A stretch of DNA of 64,000 bases, from NCBI RefSeq assembly GCF_000964545.1, contig NZ_BBVD01000002.1, positions 372,001-436,000 on the forward strand. The letters are read 5' to 3'. The notes beneath the pieces were generated by a model. The model had not been told where the DNA came from and searched no databases. It saw only the letters and a program-made list of their open reading frames with translations. The DNA is from Comamonas thiooxydans (GTDB lineage Bacteria > Pseudomonadota > Gammaproteobacteria > Burkholderiales > Burkholderiaceae_C). Both the position numbers and the translations under genes were made by a program. How positions within the stretch are numbered: position 1 is the stretch's first letter; each line of letters starts with the position of its first letter. Shown in pieces: positions 17,496-26,428 of the stretch.

Positions 17496-18211
17496 GCCGA
17501 CTCTCCCTGGGCAACTTTCTTTTCCGCAGCAATTTCACGCGCCAGTTGCTTGTCCAGGCGATGCAGGCGGAAGGCATGGATGGCAAAGGCCGAGATGGCC
17601 GTGGGAATGCCCCACAGCGCGACATGAATCGGCTCGACCTCGATACCCGCCTCCTTCAGGAAGGTGGTCATCAGCACGATCGCACCGAAGGCCACAAAGA
17701 TGTCTTCACCAAAGAACAGGCCCACGTTGTCCGTGGCAGCCGACATGGCGCGCAGCTTCTCGCGCACCTTGCCCGACAGCTTGCCGTAGCGGTTTTCCGT
17801 CGCGCCTTCGGCCATGGGAGCCAGCAGCGGACGCACCATCTGGGGATGCCCGCCGAGGCTGGTCAGGCCGATGGCTGCCGTGAGCTGACGCGCGGCCAGG
17901 TAGACGATCAGCAGGCGGCCGGCTGTGGCCGACTTGATGGAGCTGATCCAGTTCTGTGCGTGCTGACGCAGGCCATGGCGCTCCAGCAGGCCGATCACGG
18001 CCAGCGGCAGCAAGATGATGAGCGGCAGGTTGCGGGTCTTGATGAAGCCGGTCCCGATGGCGGCCAGAACCTTGTCCAGCGGAAAGCCCGCCGCAAAGGC
18101 TGTGCCGATGGCGGTCACGATGACCACCAGCATGGGATTAAAGCGCAGCGCGAAGCCAGCAATGATGATGAGCACGCCGATCAGCGGCCACAGGTTTACG
18201 TCTACAGGCAT
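17492..18211 (-). CDS. DUF969 integral membrane protein, partner of DUF979
   Basis: This 239-residue polytopic membrane protein begins MPVDVNLWPLIGVLIIIAGF. Further helices include VVIVTAIGTAFAAGFP and NLPLIILLPLAVIGLLERHG, and it has the conserved region LTSLGGHPQMVRPLLAPMAE. It is the first gene of the operon, with a good GGAGG ribosome binding site. The 293-base gap to the divergent GntR gene holds two operator-like palindromes. It is probably one half of a membrane transporter with DUF979. Confidence 0.82.
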   Translation of the reverse strand: MPVDVNLWPLIGVLIIIAGFALRFNPMLVVIVTAIGTAFAAGFPLDKVLAAIGTGFIKTRNLPLIILLPLAVIGLLERHGLRQHAQNWISSIKSATAGRLLIVYLAARQLTAAIGLTSLGGHPQMVRPLLAPMAEGATENRYGKLSGKVREKLRAMSAATDNVGLFFGEDIFVAFGAIVLMTTFLKEAGIEVEPIHVALWGIPTAISAFAIHAFRLHRLDKQLAREIAAEKKVAQGESA

Positions 18212-18345
18212 GGAAGCCTCCGGAAATCACGCCCTGATCCGCTGCGCGGCGGGCTCTACCAAAGACGGGAACGCTATCGGCAACCCCGCCCAGCTCTTTT
18301 GAAGAAGGCTGATCAGCTCTGTTTCAGATCTGCTTCATTCCTCAA

Positions 18346-18402
18346 ATTGTTGAACAATCTATTTAGATTGATTCCACAAATGAAATTGTTTGCAGAACAA
18401 AT
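18346..18402. promoter_or_regulatory. Candidate GntR operators between DUF969 operon and gntR
   Basis: A perfect palindrome with one central base, ATTGTTGAACAAT, lies at 18346-18358. A second dyad of similar sequence but wider spacing, ATTGTT-TGCAG-AACAAA, spans 18385-18401. Similar elements occur in front of dctP (19189-19199 and 19276-19289), which suggests one regulator for both sides. Confidence 0.55.
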
Positions 18403-18504
18403 AGACTTTGTAATAGAGCAAACCCTAGGTCGCACCACTCTTTTGGACTTCTCTGAGTCAACAGAACGATGGCTACACTCTGGCGACAGCCAAAAGGGAA
18501 CGCC

Positions 18505-19182
18505 ATGAAAGTCGCAGCAGAGGTCCAGAACCTGACCGAACGCATCGCCGAGGAAATACGCAGCCAGCTGGTCAAGGGCGTGCTGAGCCCGGGCCAGCGA
18601 CTGTCCGAAGCGGCACTCAGCGAAGCGCTGGATATTTCGCGCAACACCTTGCGCGAGGTGTTCCGCATGCTGACCAAGGAAGGTCTGCTGGTACACGAGC
18701 CCAACAAGGGCGTATCGGTGGCCGTGCCCAGCATGGCGTCCATCATCGACATCTATCGCGTGCGGCGCATGATCGAGTGCCAGGCCCTTGCACAGGCTTA
18801 CCCCATGCACCCTGCACTGACGCGGATGCGCGAGGCCGTGGAAAGCGGCCAGCGACACAGCGAGGCGGAGGACTGGTCCGAGGTGGGCACAGCCAATATG
18901 GCGTTTCACAAAGCCATCGTGGCCCTGGCCGACAGCGAACGCCTCAACGAGATGTTCTCGCATCTGCTGGCGGAGCTGCGTCTGGCCTTCGGCCTGCTGC
19001 GCGACCCGCATTTTCTGCATGCACCCTATGTGGGCATGAACCTGAAGATTCTGCAGATCTTCGAAGCCGGCAGGCCTGCGGAGGCGGCACAGGAGCTCAG
19101 TGCCTACCTGGTGCATTCCGAGCGCATCATTCTGGCCGCCTATGCCCGGCGTCTGGCAGAGGCAGGGATCAAGGCCCCTTGA
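18505..19182 (+). CDS. GntR-family (FCD/FadR-type) transcriptional regulator
   Basis: This 225-residue protein has an N-terminal winged HTH (VKGVLSPGQRLSEAALSEAL, NTLREVFRMLTKEGLLVHEP) and a helical FCD ligand domain (ANMAFHKAIVALADSERLNEMF). ATG 18505 with AGGGA 7 bases before it is preferred over the in-frame ATG 18469. It sits between the divergent DUF969-pcp-pxp operon and the downstream TRAP genes. Palindromes of the form TTGTT-AACAA lie near both promoters, so it probably controls uptake and breakdown together. The ligand may be pyroglutamate, which is inferred. Confidence 0.9.
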   Translation: MKVAAEVQNLTERIAEEIRSQLVKGVLSPGQRLSEAALSEALDISRNTLREVFRMLTKEGLLVHEPNKGVSVAVPSMASIIDIYRVRRMIECQALAQAYPMHPALTRMREAVESGQRHSEAEDWSEVGTANMAFHKAIVALADSERLNEMFSHLLAELRLAFGLLRDPHFLHAPYVGMNLKILQIFEAGRPAEAAQELSAYLVHSERIILAAYARRLAEAGIKAP

Positions 19183-19188
19183 GGGATC

Positions 19189-19289
19189 TTGTTCAACAAA
19201 ATGCCATTTTCAATAGAAACAAAGCAATAAAACACCCTACGTTTCTTTGAAACTCGTTGAAATCCCTCATGGATGTTTGTTGAGACAAA
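19189..19289. promoter_or_regulatory. Candidate GntR operators upstream of dctP
   Basis: TTGTTCAACAA (19189-19199) is an 11-bp palindrome just after the gntR stop. TTTGTTGAGACAAA (19276-19289) is a second dyad about 65 bases before dctP. Both share half-sites with the palindromes at 18346-18402. Confidence 0.5.
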
Positions 19290-19352
19290 TGCTACTTTGG
19301 CACAACTCTTGCCTGAGTTCATTCGTCCGCATCTCTTATCCGAGGAGTTTTC

Positions 19353-20336
19353 ATGAAGCGTCGCATTTTCTGCGCCACAGCAACCTTGCTCGCCGGCATC
19401 GGCATTGCCGGTCATGCCATGGCACAAACCAAGTGGGATTTCGCCACCGCATACGGGCCTGGAAACTTTCACTCCAAGAACAACGAACTGTTCGTGAAGG
19501 ATGTGGATGCCGCCACGGGCGGCAAGCTCAAGATCACGCCGCACTTTGGTGCGTCGCTGTTCAAAATGCCCGAAATCAAGCGTGCCGTGCAGACCGGCAA
19601 TGCACAGATGGGCGAATTCTTTCTGGTGAGCTTTCAGAATGAGTCGCAGATCTTCGGCGCCGACGGACTTCCGTTCCTCGTGAGCAACTATGACGAGGCC
19701 TACAGGCTCTATCAGGCTCAGAAACCCGCGCTGCAGAAGCTGCTGGACAAGCAGGGACAGGTGCTGCTGTATTCCGTGGCCTGGCCTCCCCAGGGGATCT
19801 ACACCAAAAAGCCCGTCAATTCCGCGGCCGACCTCAAGGGCATGAAGTGGCGCGTGTACTCCCCCACTACCGCCCGCATTGGCGAACTGATTGGCGCCCA
19901 GCCCGTGACCGTGCAGGAGGCCGAGCTGTCCCAGGCTCTGGCGACCGGCGTGGTGGATGGCCTGATCACCTCCAGCGCAACCGGTGCCGACAACAAGCTG
20001 TTTGAAAGCCTGAAGTACTACTACAACGTGCAGGCCTGGATTCCCAAGAATGCCGTGACCGTGAGCAAGAAGGCCTTTGGCGCACTGGACAAGAGCACGC
20101 AGGAGGCCGTGCTCAAGGCCGCCGCCGCTGCCGAGCAGCGCGGCTGGAAAGAGTCCAGGGAAGTGGATGCACGCTCGATTGCCGCCCTCAAGCAAGGCGG
20201 CATGCAGGTCGAGCAGCCCTCCGCTCAGCTCAAGGCAGACCTGGGCAAGATCGGCGCGACCGTGATCAAGGAATGGACGGACAAGGCCGGCGCCGACGGC
20301 CAGGCCATTCTCGACGGCTACAAGGCTGGCAAGTAA
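19353..20336 (+). CDS. dctP: TRAP transporter solute-binding protein, DctP family
   Basis: This 327-residue periplasmic receptor has a Sec signal peptide (MKRRIFCATATLLAGIGIAG, cleavage after AMAQ). It shows the DctP pattern IKRAVQTGNAQMGEFFL, YTKKPVNSAADLKGMKWRVY, QEAELSQALATGVVDGLITS and YYYNVQAWIPKNAVTVSK. It delivers a small organic acid to the membrane pair DctQ/DctM. Related Bordetella pertussis receptors (DctP6, DctP7) have been described as pyroglutamate binders. With a 5-oxoprolinase operon next door, pyroglutamate is the best guess for the ligand, though C4-dicarboxylates or other 2-oxoacids remain possible. Confidence 0.92.
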   Translation: MKRRIFCATATLLAGIGIAGHAMAQTKWDFATAYGPGNFHSKNNELFVKDVDAATGGKLKITPHFGASLFKMPEIKRAVQTGNAQMGEFFLVSFQNESQIFGADGLPFLVSNYDEAYRLYQAQKPALQKLLDKQGQVLLYSVAWPPQGIYTKKPVNSAADLKGMKWRVYSPTTARIGELIGAQPVTVQEAELSQALATGVVDGLITSSATGADNKLFESLKYYYNVQAWIPKNAVTVSKKAFGALDKSTQEAVLKAAAAAEQRGWKESREVDARSIAALKQGGMQVEQPSAQLKADLGKIGATVIKEWTDKAGADGQAILDGYKAGK

Positions 20337-20415
20337 GGCGCAGATTGCATCGGCGCGCCCGACCCCGTCATCCGGGGTGGGCGGCCGATGACCTCATCCT
20401 CTCAGGAAGACAAGC

Positions 20416-20922
20416 ATGCGCAAGTTACTCAACGGCCTCTATGACGGCAGTGCCTGGCTTGCCGGCATCGCCATGATCGGCGTGCTGGCGATGGTGCTGC
20501 TGACCATCACCAGCAGACTCTTTGGCTTCAGCGCCCCGGGCACCGATGCCTACGCAGGCTACGCCATGGCGGGTGCCGGCTTCATGGCCCTGGCCAGCAC
20601 CTTGAAGAAAGGTGAACATATCCGCGTCACCCTGCTGCTGGGTGCGCTCAAGGGCAGGGCCTACAAGGCGCTGGAACTGACCGCCCTGGGCATCGCCACC
20701 ATTCTTTCGGCCTTTCTGGCTTTCTATTCCACGCGCCTGGTCTGGCAGTCCTGGGAGATCGAAGACATCTCCGTGGGCATAGACGCCACACCGCTGTGGA
20801 TTCCTCAGATCTTCATGGCTCTGGGCACGATTGTTTTCTTCATCGCGTTCTGCGACGAGCTGGTGCTGGAGCTGCTGGGCAAACGCAAGGCGGTAGAGAA
20901 GGAGGGAACCCCTCATGAATGA
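20416..20922 (+). CDS. dctQ: TRAP transporter small permease, DctQ
   Basis: This 168-residue protein with about four membrane helices (WLAGIAMIGVLAMVLLTITS, GYAMAGAGFMALASTLKKGEHI, LGIATILSAFLAFYSTRLVW, IFMALGTIVFFIAFCDELVL) has the DctQ family pattern. It lies 79 bases after dctP and overlaps dctM by 8 bases. It forms the membrane part of the sodium-driven TRAP importer together with DctM. Confidence 0.92.
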   Translation: MRKLLNGLYDGSAWLAGIAMIGVLAMVLLTITSRLFGFSAPGTDAYAGYAMAGAGFMALASTLKKGEHIRVTLLLGALKGRAYKALELTALGIATILSAFLAFYSTRLVWQSWEIEDISVGIDATPLWIPQIFMALGTIVFFIAFCDELVLELLGKRKAVEKEGTPHE

Positions 20923-22210
20923 AATCACCGCAAGCATTGCACTGATCGTGGTGCTGCTGGTCCTGCTTGGCGGCGGCGTCTGGGTCGGTCTGACGCTGGC
21001 AGGCGTTGCCTGGTTCGGCATGGAATTCTTCACCGCGCGCGCAGCAGGCGATGCCATGGCCATGACCATCTGGGGCTCTGCCAGCAGCTGGACCTTGACG
21101 GCCTTGCCCCTGTTTGTCTGGATGGGCGAGATTCTCTACCGCACCAATCTGTCCGAGAGCATGTTTCGTGGTCTGGCGCCCTGGGTCAATGCGCTGCCGG
21201 GCCGCCTGCTGCACACCAATGTCATAGGCTGCACGATTTTTGCGGCAGTGTCCGGCTCCTCGGCCGCCACCTGCGCCACCGTGGGCAAGATGAATGTGCC
21301 CGAGCTGCGCAAACGCGGCTATCCCGAGAACATGGTGATCGGCTCGCTGGGCGGCCCCGCCACACTGGGCCTCCTGATCCCGCCCTCCATCATCTTGATC
21401 GTCTACGGCGTATCTGCCGAGCTGTCGATTTCCAAGCTCTTCATGGCAGGCGTGCTGCCAGGCATCATGCTGGCACTGATGTTCAGCGGCTGGATCGTGG
21501 TCTGGGCCCTGATGAACCCGGACAAGGTGCCCAAGGCCGACAGCACCATGAGCTTCAAGCAGAAAGTCTACGAGTCGCGCCACCTGATCCCCGTCGTGCT
21601 GCTGATCTCGGGCGTGATTGCCAGCATCTACAGCGGCATTGCCACGGCGACCGAAGCTGCCGGCATAGGCGTGATGGGAGCGCTGATTCTGTCGGCCCTG
21701 CAAGGTGCACTGAGCTGGAAGAACTTCAAGGAATCGCTGTTCGGAGCCACCCGGCTTTACTGCATGATTGCGCTGATCCTCGCCGGTGCAGCCTTCATGA
21801 CCTTGTCCATGGGCTATATCGGACTGCCACGCCAGCTGGCTGAATACGTGGGCAGCCTGAACCTGTCGCCCGCCATGCTGATTGCGGTACTGGGCCTGTT
21901 CTACATTCTCATCGGCTGCTTTCTGGACGGCATCTCCACCATTGTGCTGACCTCCGGCGTGGTTCTGCCCATCATCCAGGCCGCAGGCATAGACCCCCTG
22001 TGGTTCGGCATCTTCCTCGTGATCACGGTGGAGACCGCTCAGATCACGCCACCGGTGGGCTTCAACCTGTTCGTGCTGCAGGGCATGACGGGCAAGCAGA
22101 TCACCTATCTGGCCCGCGTCTGCGCACCGTACTTCCTGCTGATGGTGCTGGCACTGGTCATACTGTGGTTCTTCCCGCAGATCGTGACCGTGCTGCCCAA
22201 TAATATGTAA
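20915..22210 (+). CDS. dctM: TRAP transporter large permease, DctM
   Basis: This 431-residue multi-helix membrane protein has the DctM signatures MGEILYRTNLSESMFRGLAPW, GSSAATCATVGKMNVPEL and LGGPATLGLLIPPSIILIVY, and the ending ETAQITPPVGFNLFVLQGMTG. It overlaps dctQ and is followed by a strong terminator at 22229. It completes the dctPQM set beside the pyroglutamate genes. Confidence 0.94.
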   Translation: MNEITASIALIVVLLVLLGGGVWVGLTLAGVAWFGMEFFTARAAGDAMAMTIWGSASSWTLTALPLFVWMGEILYRTNLSESMFRGLAPWVNALPGRLLHTNVIGCTIFAAVSGSSAATCATVGKMNVPELRKRGYPENMVIGSLGGPATLGLLIPPSIILIVYGVSAELSISKLFMAGVLPGIMLALMFSGWIVVWALMNPDKVPKADSTMSFKQKVYESRHLIPVVLLISGVIASIYSGIATATEAAGIGVMGALILSALQGALSWKNFKESLFGATRLYCMIALILAGAAFMTLSMGYIGLPRQLAEYVGSLNLSPAMLIAVLGLFYILIGCFLDGISTIVLTSGVVLPIIQAAGIDPLWFGIFLVITVETAQITPPVGFNLFVLQGMTGKQITYLARVCAPYFLLMVLALVILWFFPQIVTVLPNNM

Positions 22211-22228
22211 GCAAAATCGCTCTGCTCG

Positions 22229-22251
22229 AACGCCCCGCAAGGGGCGTTTTT
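22229..22251 (+). terminator. Rho-independent terminator after dctM
   Basis: The stem AACGCCCC / GGGGCGTT with loop GCAA is followed by a run of T residues, 18 bases after the dctM stop. Confidence 0.9.
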
Positions 22252-22398
22252 CATAGGCGAGCCAAGATGGCTACATGCATGCCAAGACATGCGGGCTTCA
22301 ACGCCGGGATGTTGATGCCGTATCCATCTGACAGGGTGTTACGAAAAATGCTCACTACACTGTTAGATTAGTTGGGTTAGCCATCCAGACACATCGCA

Positions 22399-22521
22399 AT
22401 GAAAGAAAAAATCAACTTCATTGAGAGGGAGCGCCTCTACCGACATGAACTCAAACGCCGCCGCGTGAAGTTTCTGCCCATGCAGGTACTGCGCCGGGTC
22501 TTCAAAGCGGCAGGAGTCTAG
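22399..22521 (+). CDS. Small highly basic protein, 40 residues, unknown
   Basis: This ORF of 40 codons starts with ATG 22399 (MKEKINFIERERLYRHELKR...) and is very rich in Lys and Arg (about 13 of 40), with few Gly or Ala, unlike a random high-GC frame. It follows the dctM terminator, so it would need its own promoter, and it is followed 40 bases later by a 30-bp palindromic terminator. Those two signals bracket a separate short transcript. No clear Shine-Dalgarno is visible and I recognise no family; a nucleic-acid-binding or ribosome-associated role is only a guess from charge. Confidence 0.45.
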   Translation: MKEKINFIERERLYRHELKRRRVKFLPMQVLRRVFKAAGV

Positions 22522-22560
22522 CCAGCGCTGAAGCCAGCCATCCACCTGCCATGCCCAAAC

Positions 22561-22590
22561 GAAAAAGCGCTCCCATGGGAGCGCTTTTTC
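22561..22590. terminator. Bidirectional terminator between the 40-residue ORF and glmS
   Basis: A perfect 30-bp palindrome begins GAAAAAGCGCTCCC, with A-run and T-run at the two ends, so it can stop transcription from both directions. It lies 20 bases after the glmS stop. Confidence 0.9.
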
Positions 22591-22609
22591 GTGGCACGAA
22601 GCAACCGGC

Positions 22610-24526
22610 TTATTCCACCGTGACCGACTTGGCCAGGTTGCGCGGCTTGTCCACATCGGTGCCGCGTGCCACCGCCGTGTGATAGGCCAGCAGCTGCAGC
22701 GGCACCACGTGCAGGATGGGGCTCAGGGCACCATAGTTCTCGGGCATGCGAATCACATGCATGCCTTCGCTGCTTTCGATATTGGTCTTGGCATCGGCCA
22801 GCACATAAAGAACGCCGCCGCGCGCACGCACTTCCTGCATATTGCTCTTGAGCTTTTCCAGCAGTTCGTCGTTGGGCGCCACGGTGACCACAGGCATCTG
22901 GCTGTCCACCAGTGCCAGCGGGCCATGCTTGAGCTCGCCGGCGGGATAGGCCTCTGCGTGGATGTAGCTGATTTCCTTGAGCTTGAGTGCACCTTCCAGT
23001 GCGATGGGGTAGTGAATGCCGCGACCCAGGAACAGTGCGTTTTCCTTCTTCGCAAAGTCTTCAGCCCAGCTGATGATTTGCGGCTCCAGCGCCAGCACGG
23101 ATTGCAGGGCCACGGGAAGGTGGCGCATGGCCGTCAGATACTGCTGCTCCTTCTCTTCCGTCAGGCGTCCCTTGGACTGAGCCAGCGCCAGCGTCAGCAG
23201 GAACAGACCTGCAAGCTGCGTCGTGAAGGCCTTGGTCGATGCCACGCCGATTTCCACGCCGGCGCGCGTGATATAGGCCAGCTCGCACTCGCGCACCATG
23301 GCACTGGTGGCCACATTGCAGATGGTCAGGCTGTGCTTCATGCCCAGGCTCTGGGCATGGCGCAGGGCCGCCAATGTATCGGCCGTCTCGCCCGACTGGC
23401 TGATGGTCACAATCAGTGTCTTGGGATCGGACACACTGGTGCGATAGCGGTACTCGCTGGCCACCTCCACATTGCAGGGGATGCCGGCAATCGCCTCTAT
23501 CCAGTACTTAGCCGTGCAGCCGCTGTAATAGCTGGTGCCGCAGGCCAGGATCAGGACCCGGTCGATCTCCTTGAATACTCGCCAGGCCGCCGCGCCGGTC
23601 TTGCCTTCCGAAGTGACCCCGTCAAACAACTCGGGGGCAATGTTCTTCAGGCCTTCCAGCGTATCGCCCAAAGCGCGCGGCTGCTCGAAGATTTCCTTTT
23701 GCATGTAATGGCGATAAGGGCCCAGTTCGGCTGCGCCGCTGTGCGCCATCACGGTTTTGACCGGGCGCTGCTGCTCTGTCAGGCGCTCACCGCTCTTGCT
23801 GATGACCCAGTAGCGTCCCGGCTGCAGATCGATCAGATCGCCCTCTTCCAGGTACACGATCTGGTCGGTCACACCCGCCAGCGCCATTGCATCGCTGGCC
23901 AGGAAATGTTCCGCGCCGTCCTTGCCCACACCCAGAATCAGCGGCGAGCCGGCACGAGCGCCCACCACACGGCGAGGTTCATCCCGGTGCATCACGCCAA
24001 TCGCGTAGGCGCCATGCAGGCGAGCCGTCGCGGCTTGCACGGCCTCGAAAAGATCGCCGTTGTAGAGGCTGTCCACCAGGTGAGCAATAACCTCGGTGTC
24101 GGTCTGGCTGGCAAATACATAGCCCTTGGCCTGCAGCTCGGCACGCAGGGCTTCGTAGTTCTCGATGATGCCGTTGTGCACCAGGGCCACGCGGGCCGGC
24201 GCATCGGCATCGGCCACGGGCGAGATGCCGGGACCATGGCTGAAGTGGGGATGGGCATTGCGTACGGCAGGCTCGCCGTGGGTGGCCCAGCGGGTATGGG
24301 CAATGCCGGTGAAACCTTCCACATGCTCGGTCTTGACCTGCTCCATCAGCTCGGCCACGCGGGCTGTAGAGCGCGCACGCTGCAATCCCAGGCTCAAGCC
24401 GCTGGCATCCGCTGCCTGTACAGCCACACCACAGGAGTCATAGCCGCGATACTCCAGTCGCTGCAGACCCTGGACCAGAACCGGAACGATATTGCGATGA
24501 GACACCGCAGCAACAATGCCACACAT
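22610..24526 (-). CDS. glmS: Glutamine-fructose-6-phosphate aminotransferase (isomerising)
   Basis: This 638-residue enzyme catalyses the first committed step to UDP-GlcNAc for peptidoglycan and LPS. The N-terminal glutaminase starts [12 protein letters not shown] with the nucleophile Cys2 and has [21 protein letters not shown]. Two SIS isomerase domains follow ([50 protein letters not shown]). The C-terminus is the invariant [11 protein letters not shown]. It is divergent from an Lrp-type regulator and lies about 4.6 kb from glmU, the last cytosolic enzyme of the same pathway. Confidence 0.97.
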   Translation of the reverse strand: MCGIVAAVSHRNIVPVLVQGLQRLEYRGYDSCGVAVQAADASGLSLGLQRARSTARVAELMEQVKTEHVEGFTGIAHTRWATHGEPAVRNAHPHFSHGPGISPVADADAPARVALVHNGIIENYEALRAELQAKGYVFASQTDTEVIAHLVDSLYNGDLFEAVQAATARLHGAYAIGVMHRDEPRRVVGARAGSPLILGVGKDGAEHFLASDAMALAGVTDQIVYLEEGDLIDLQPGRYWVISKSGERLTEQQRPVKTVMAHSGAAELGPYRHYMQKEIFEQPRALGDTLEGLKNIAPELFDGVTSEGKTGAAAWRVFKEIDRVLILACGTSYYSGCTAKYWIEAIAGIPCNVEVASEYRYRTSVSDPKTLIVTISQSGETADTLAALRHAQSLGMKHSLTICNVATSAMVRECELAYITRAGVEIGVASTKAFTTQLAGLFLLTLALAQSKGRLTEEKEQQYLTAMRHLPVALQSVLALEPQIISWAEDFAKKENALFLGRGIHYPIALEGALKLKEISYIHAEAYPAGELKHGPLALVDSQMPVVTVAPNDELLEKLKSNMQEVRARGGVLYVLADAKTNIESSEGMHVIRMPENYGALSPILHVVPLQLLAYHTAVARGTDVDKPRNLAKSVTVE

Positions 24527-24662
24527 AGAGGTACACCTTAGGTTGTTTGAGCGAGCATGCTAACGGTTGCAATAAAAAATTTTCAATCAATAAAAACAAC
24601 TAAATGACTGAAAATTTCATCGAATCGGAATATTGATTATTTATTCAATAAAATTCATATAA

Positions 24663-25163
24663 ATGAATGAAAATTCCATCAATCTGGATGACACCGACTT
24701 GCAACTGCTGCAGCAATTGCAGCTGGATGCCAGCCTGAGCAACCAGGCCCTGGCCCGGCATCTCGAGCTATCTGCCCCTACCTGCCTGCGTCGTGTCAAA
24801 CGCCTGCAGGAGCTGGGTCTGATCGAGAAACAAGTCGCCATCCTGAGCAGCGAACACATCGCCCGCCTCACAGGCCATGGCCTGCAGGCCATTGTGGAAG
24901 TCTCGCTGGACCGGCAGGACAGCAGCTCACTACTGCAATTCGAGCACAAAGCCGTGGCCGAACCCGGCGTGCAGCAATGCTGGCGCGTCTCTCCCGGCCC
25001 CGACTTCATCCTCGTCATTGCCACCATCGATATGCCTGCCTACCTGGCATTGAGCCAGAAGCTGTTCACTCAGGATGCCAATGTGCGCAATGTCAAAGCC
25101 TTCTTCAGCATCAAGCGCGCCAAATTCAGTACCGAACTGCCCTTGCCAGCCCCCAATCATTAG
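24663..25163 (+). CDS. Lrp/AsnC-family transcriptional regulator
   Basis: This 166-residue protein has an N-terminal HTH (LDDTDLQLLQQLQLDASLSN, APTCLRRVKRLQELGLIEKQ) and a C-terminal RAM ligand-binding domain. The start ATG 24663 lacks a clear Shine-Dalgarno but gives the usual family N-terminus. The 136-base gap to glmS is strikingly AT-rich, with repeated TTTTCAATCAATAAAAA and ATTGATTATTTATTCAATAAA stretches of the kind Lrp proteins bind, so autoregulation is plausible. The target and ligand are unknown. Confidence 0.92.
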   Translation: MNENSINLDDTDLQLLQQLQLDASLSNQALARHLELSAPTCLRRVKRLQELGLIEKQVAILSSEHIARLTGHGLQAIVEVSLDRQDSSSLLQFEHKAVAEPGVQQCWRVSPGPDFILVIATIDMPAYLALSQKLFTQDANVRNVKAFFSIKRAKFSTELPLPAPNH

Positions 25164-25232
25164 GGACTTGCACGCCTTTATTTTTGAACCGCCATGTGTG
25201 GTGCGGATGCCGCGCAAGCCCCTCAATATTTG

Positions 25233-25245
25233 ATACAAATTGTAT
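25233..25245. promoter_or_regulatory. Palindrome upstream of the diguanylate cyclase gene
   Basis: ATACAAATTGTAT is a perfect palindrome about one base, followed by the AT-rich stretch TAATTAGATTATTC that could hold a -10 element, 46 bases before the ATG. A repressor site is possible; the protein is unknown. Confidence 0.35.
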
Positions 25246-25290
25246 TAATTAGATTATTCTCGCAACCTTGACTTAAGCCAACTCCACCAG

Positions 25291-26424
25291 ATGCCCTTGC
25301 ATCGAGATATTCACCGCCGGACCTACCCTCTGCGCGCCTCTTATATGGCACTGGGCGGAGCGGTGGTGGCTGCGAGCCTGTCATATCTCCCGACCAATCT
25401 CGCCTGGTGGGCATTCACGACGGTCAGTGCACTGGTATGGCCGCATATTGCTTTTTTGCATTCAAGCCGGCAACAGGATCAGTTCCATGCGGAGTATTTC
25501 AATTCTCTGATAGATGCGCTGATCGTCGGCTGCTGGATTTCTCTGATGCACTGGAGCCTGCTGCCCAGCATCTGCATTCTGGCCATCGGCGTGGCCGACC
25601 GCTTCTATACCGGTTTGAAGCGCCGCTGGCTGCCCTCCCTGATCGCGCTGCTGTGCGGCATGCTTTTCATGAGCATCGCCATAACGCCCACCCCGCAATG
25701 GGGCGCGCCACTGGCGGTACAGCTCAGCCTGCTGCCGCTGATCATCCTGCACAGCGCCTATGCAAGCTGGTCCAACAGCCGAATGCTCAAGACTCTGGCC
25801 AGGCAGAACCTGCAGCTCAAGTTACTGGGACGCATTGATCCTCTGACCACGGTATACAGCCGCGATTACTGGTGGAAAAAAGCCCGTGCCGCGCTGCATC
25901 AGCACCGCACCGTCAAGGAGCAGACCTGCCTGCTGGTGATTGACATTGACCGTTTCAAAAGCGTGAATGATCTGTACGGCCATATTGTGGGCGACGATGT
26001 TTTGAAAATGATCGGGCTGGCGATTAGAAACAGCCTGCGCAGCAACGATATTGCTGGGCGCTACGGCGGCGATGAATTCACCGTGCTTTGCAAGCACACC
26101 ACGGCCAAGGAGGCATATTCGGTCGCCATGCGTATTTGCGAAAAAATTGCTCAGATACGCATTCGCGAATATCCACAGCTGCACATCAGTGCGAGTATCG
26201 GCGTTGCTGCAGCCGATGAAGGTTTTGGCTCGGTGTCCGAATGGATAAAAGCGGCCGACATTGCGCTTTACAGCGCCAAGAGCGGCGGGCGCGACCAGGT
26301 GATGGATGCCACGCAGCAACCCGAGCGACAGCACAGTCCATCGACCATGCCCATGCGACCGGAATCCACGCGAATCAGCCCGGCGAGTGCCGAGCAGGAA
26401 AGCCTGGACCGCAACGTGGTCTGA
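25291..26424 (+). CDS. Membrane-anchored diguanylate cyclase (MASE2-GGDEF)
   Basis: This 377-residue protein begins with a MASE2-like membrane sensor (residues 8-165, RRTYPLRASYMALGGAVVAA and several helices), as in AdrA/DgcC. A GGDEF domain follows (residues 180-345). The active site GGDEF is intact at 259-263, and the inhibitory site RxxD (R250-D253) sits exactly five residues before it, so it should make cyclic di-GMP and be feedback-inhibited. The last 30 residues are a disordered-looking tail. Its stop lies only 4 bases from the stop of a convergent histidine kinase gene. The signal sensed is unknown. Confidence 0.92.
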   Translation: MPLHRDIHRRTYPLRASYMALGGAVVAASLSYLPTNLAWWAFTTVSALVWPHIAFLHSSRQQDQFHAEYFNSLIDALIVGCWISLMHWSLLPSICILAIGVADRFYTGLKRRWLPSLIALLCGMLFMSIAITPTPQWGAPLAVQLSLLPLIILHSAYASWSNSRMLKTLARQNLQLKLLGRIDPLTTVYSRDYWWKKARAALHQHRTVKEQTCLLVIDIDRFKSVNDLYGHIVGDDVLKMIGLAIRNSLRSNDIAGRYGGDEFTVLCKHTTAKEAYSVAMRICEKIAQIRIREYPQLHISASIGVAAADEGFGSVSEWIKAADIALYSAKSGGRDQVMDATQQPERQHSPSTMPMRPESTRISPASAEQESLDRNVV

Positions 26425-26428
26425 GCAC

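Noticed and set aside
18212..18504. Attachment site or integrase remnant between the two divergent operons
   Set aside because: No integrase, no tRNA and no direct repeats; the palindromes are better explained as GntR operators.
24527..24662. AT-rich stretch between glmS and lrp considered as an insertion scar or RNA gene
   Set aside because: No inverted ends or duplicated flank; the A/T repeats fit a divergent promoter bound by an Lrp-type protein.
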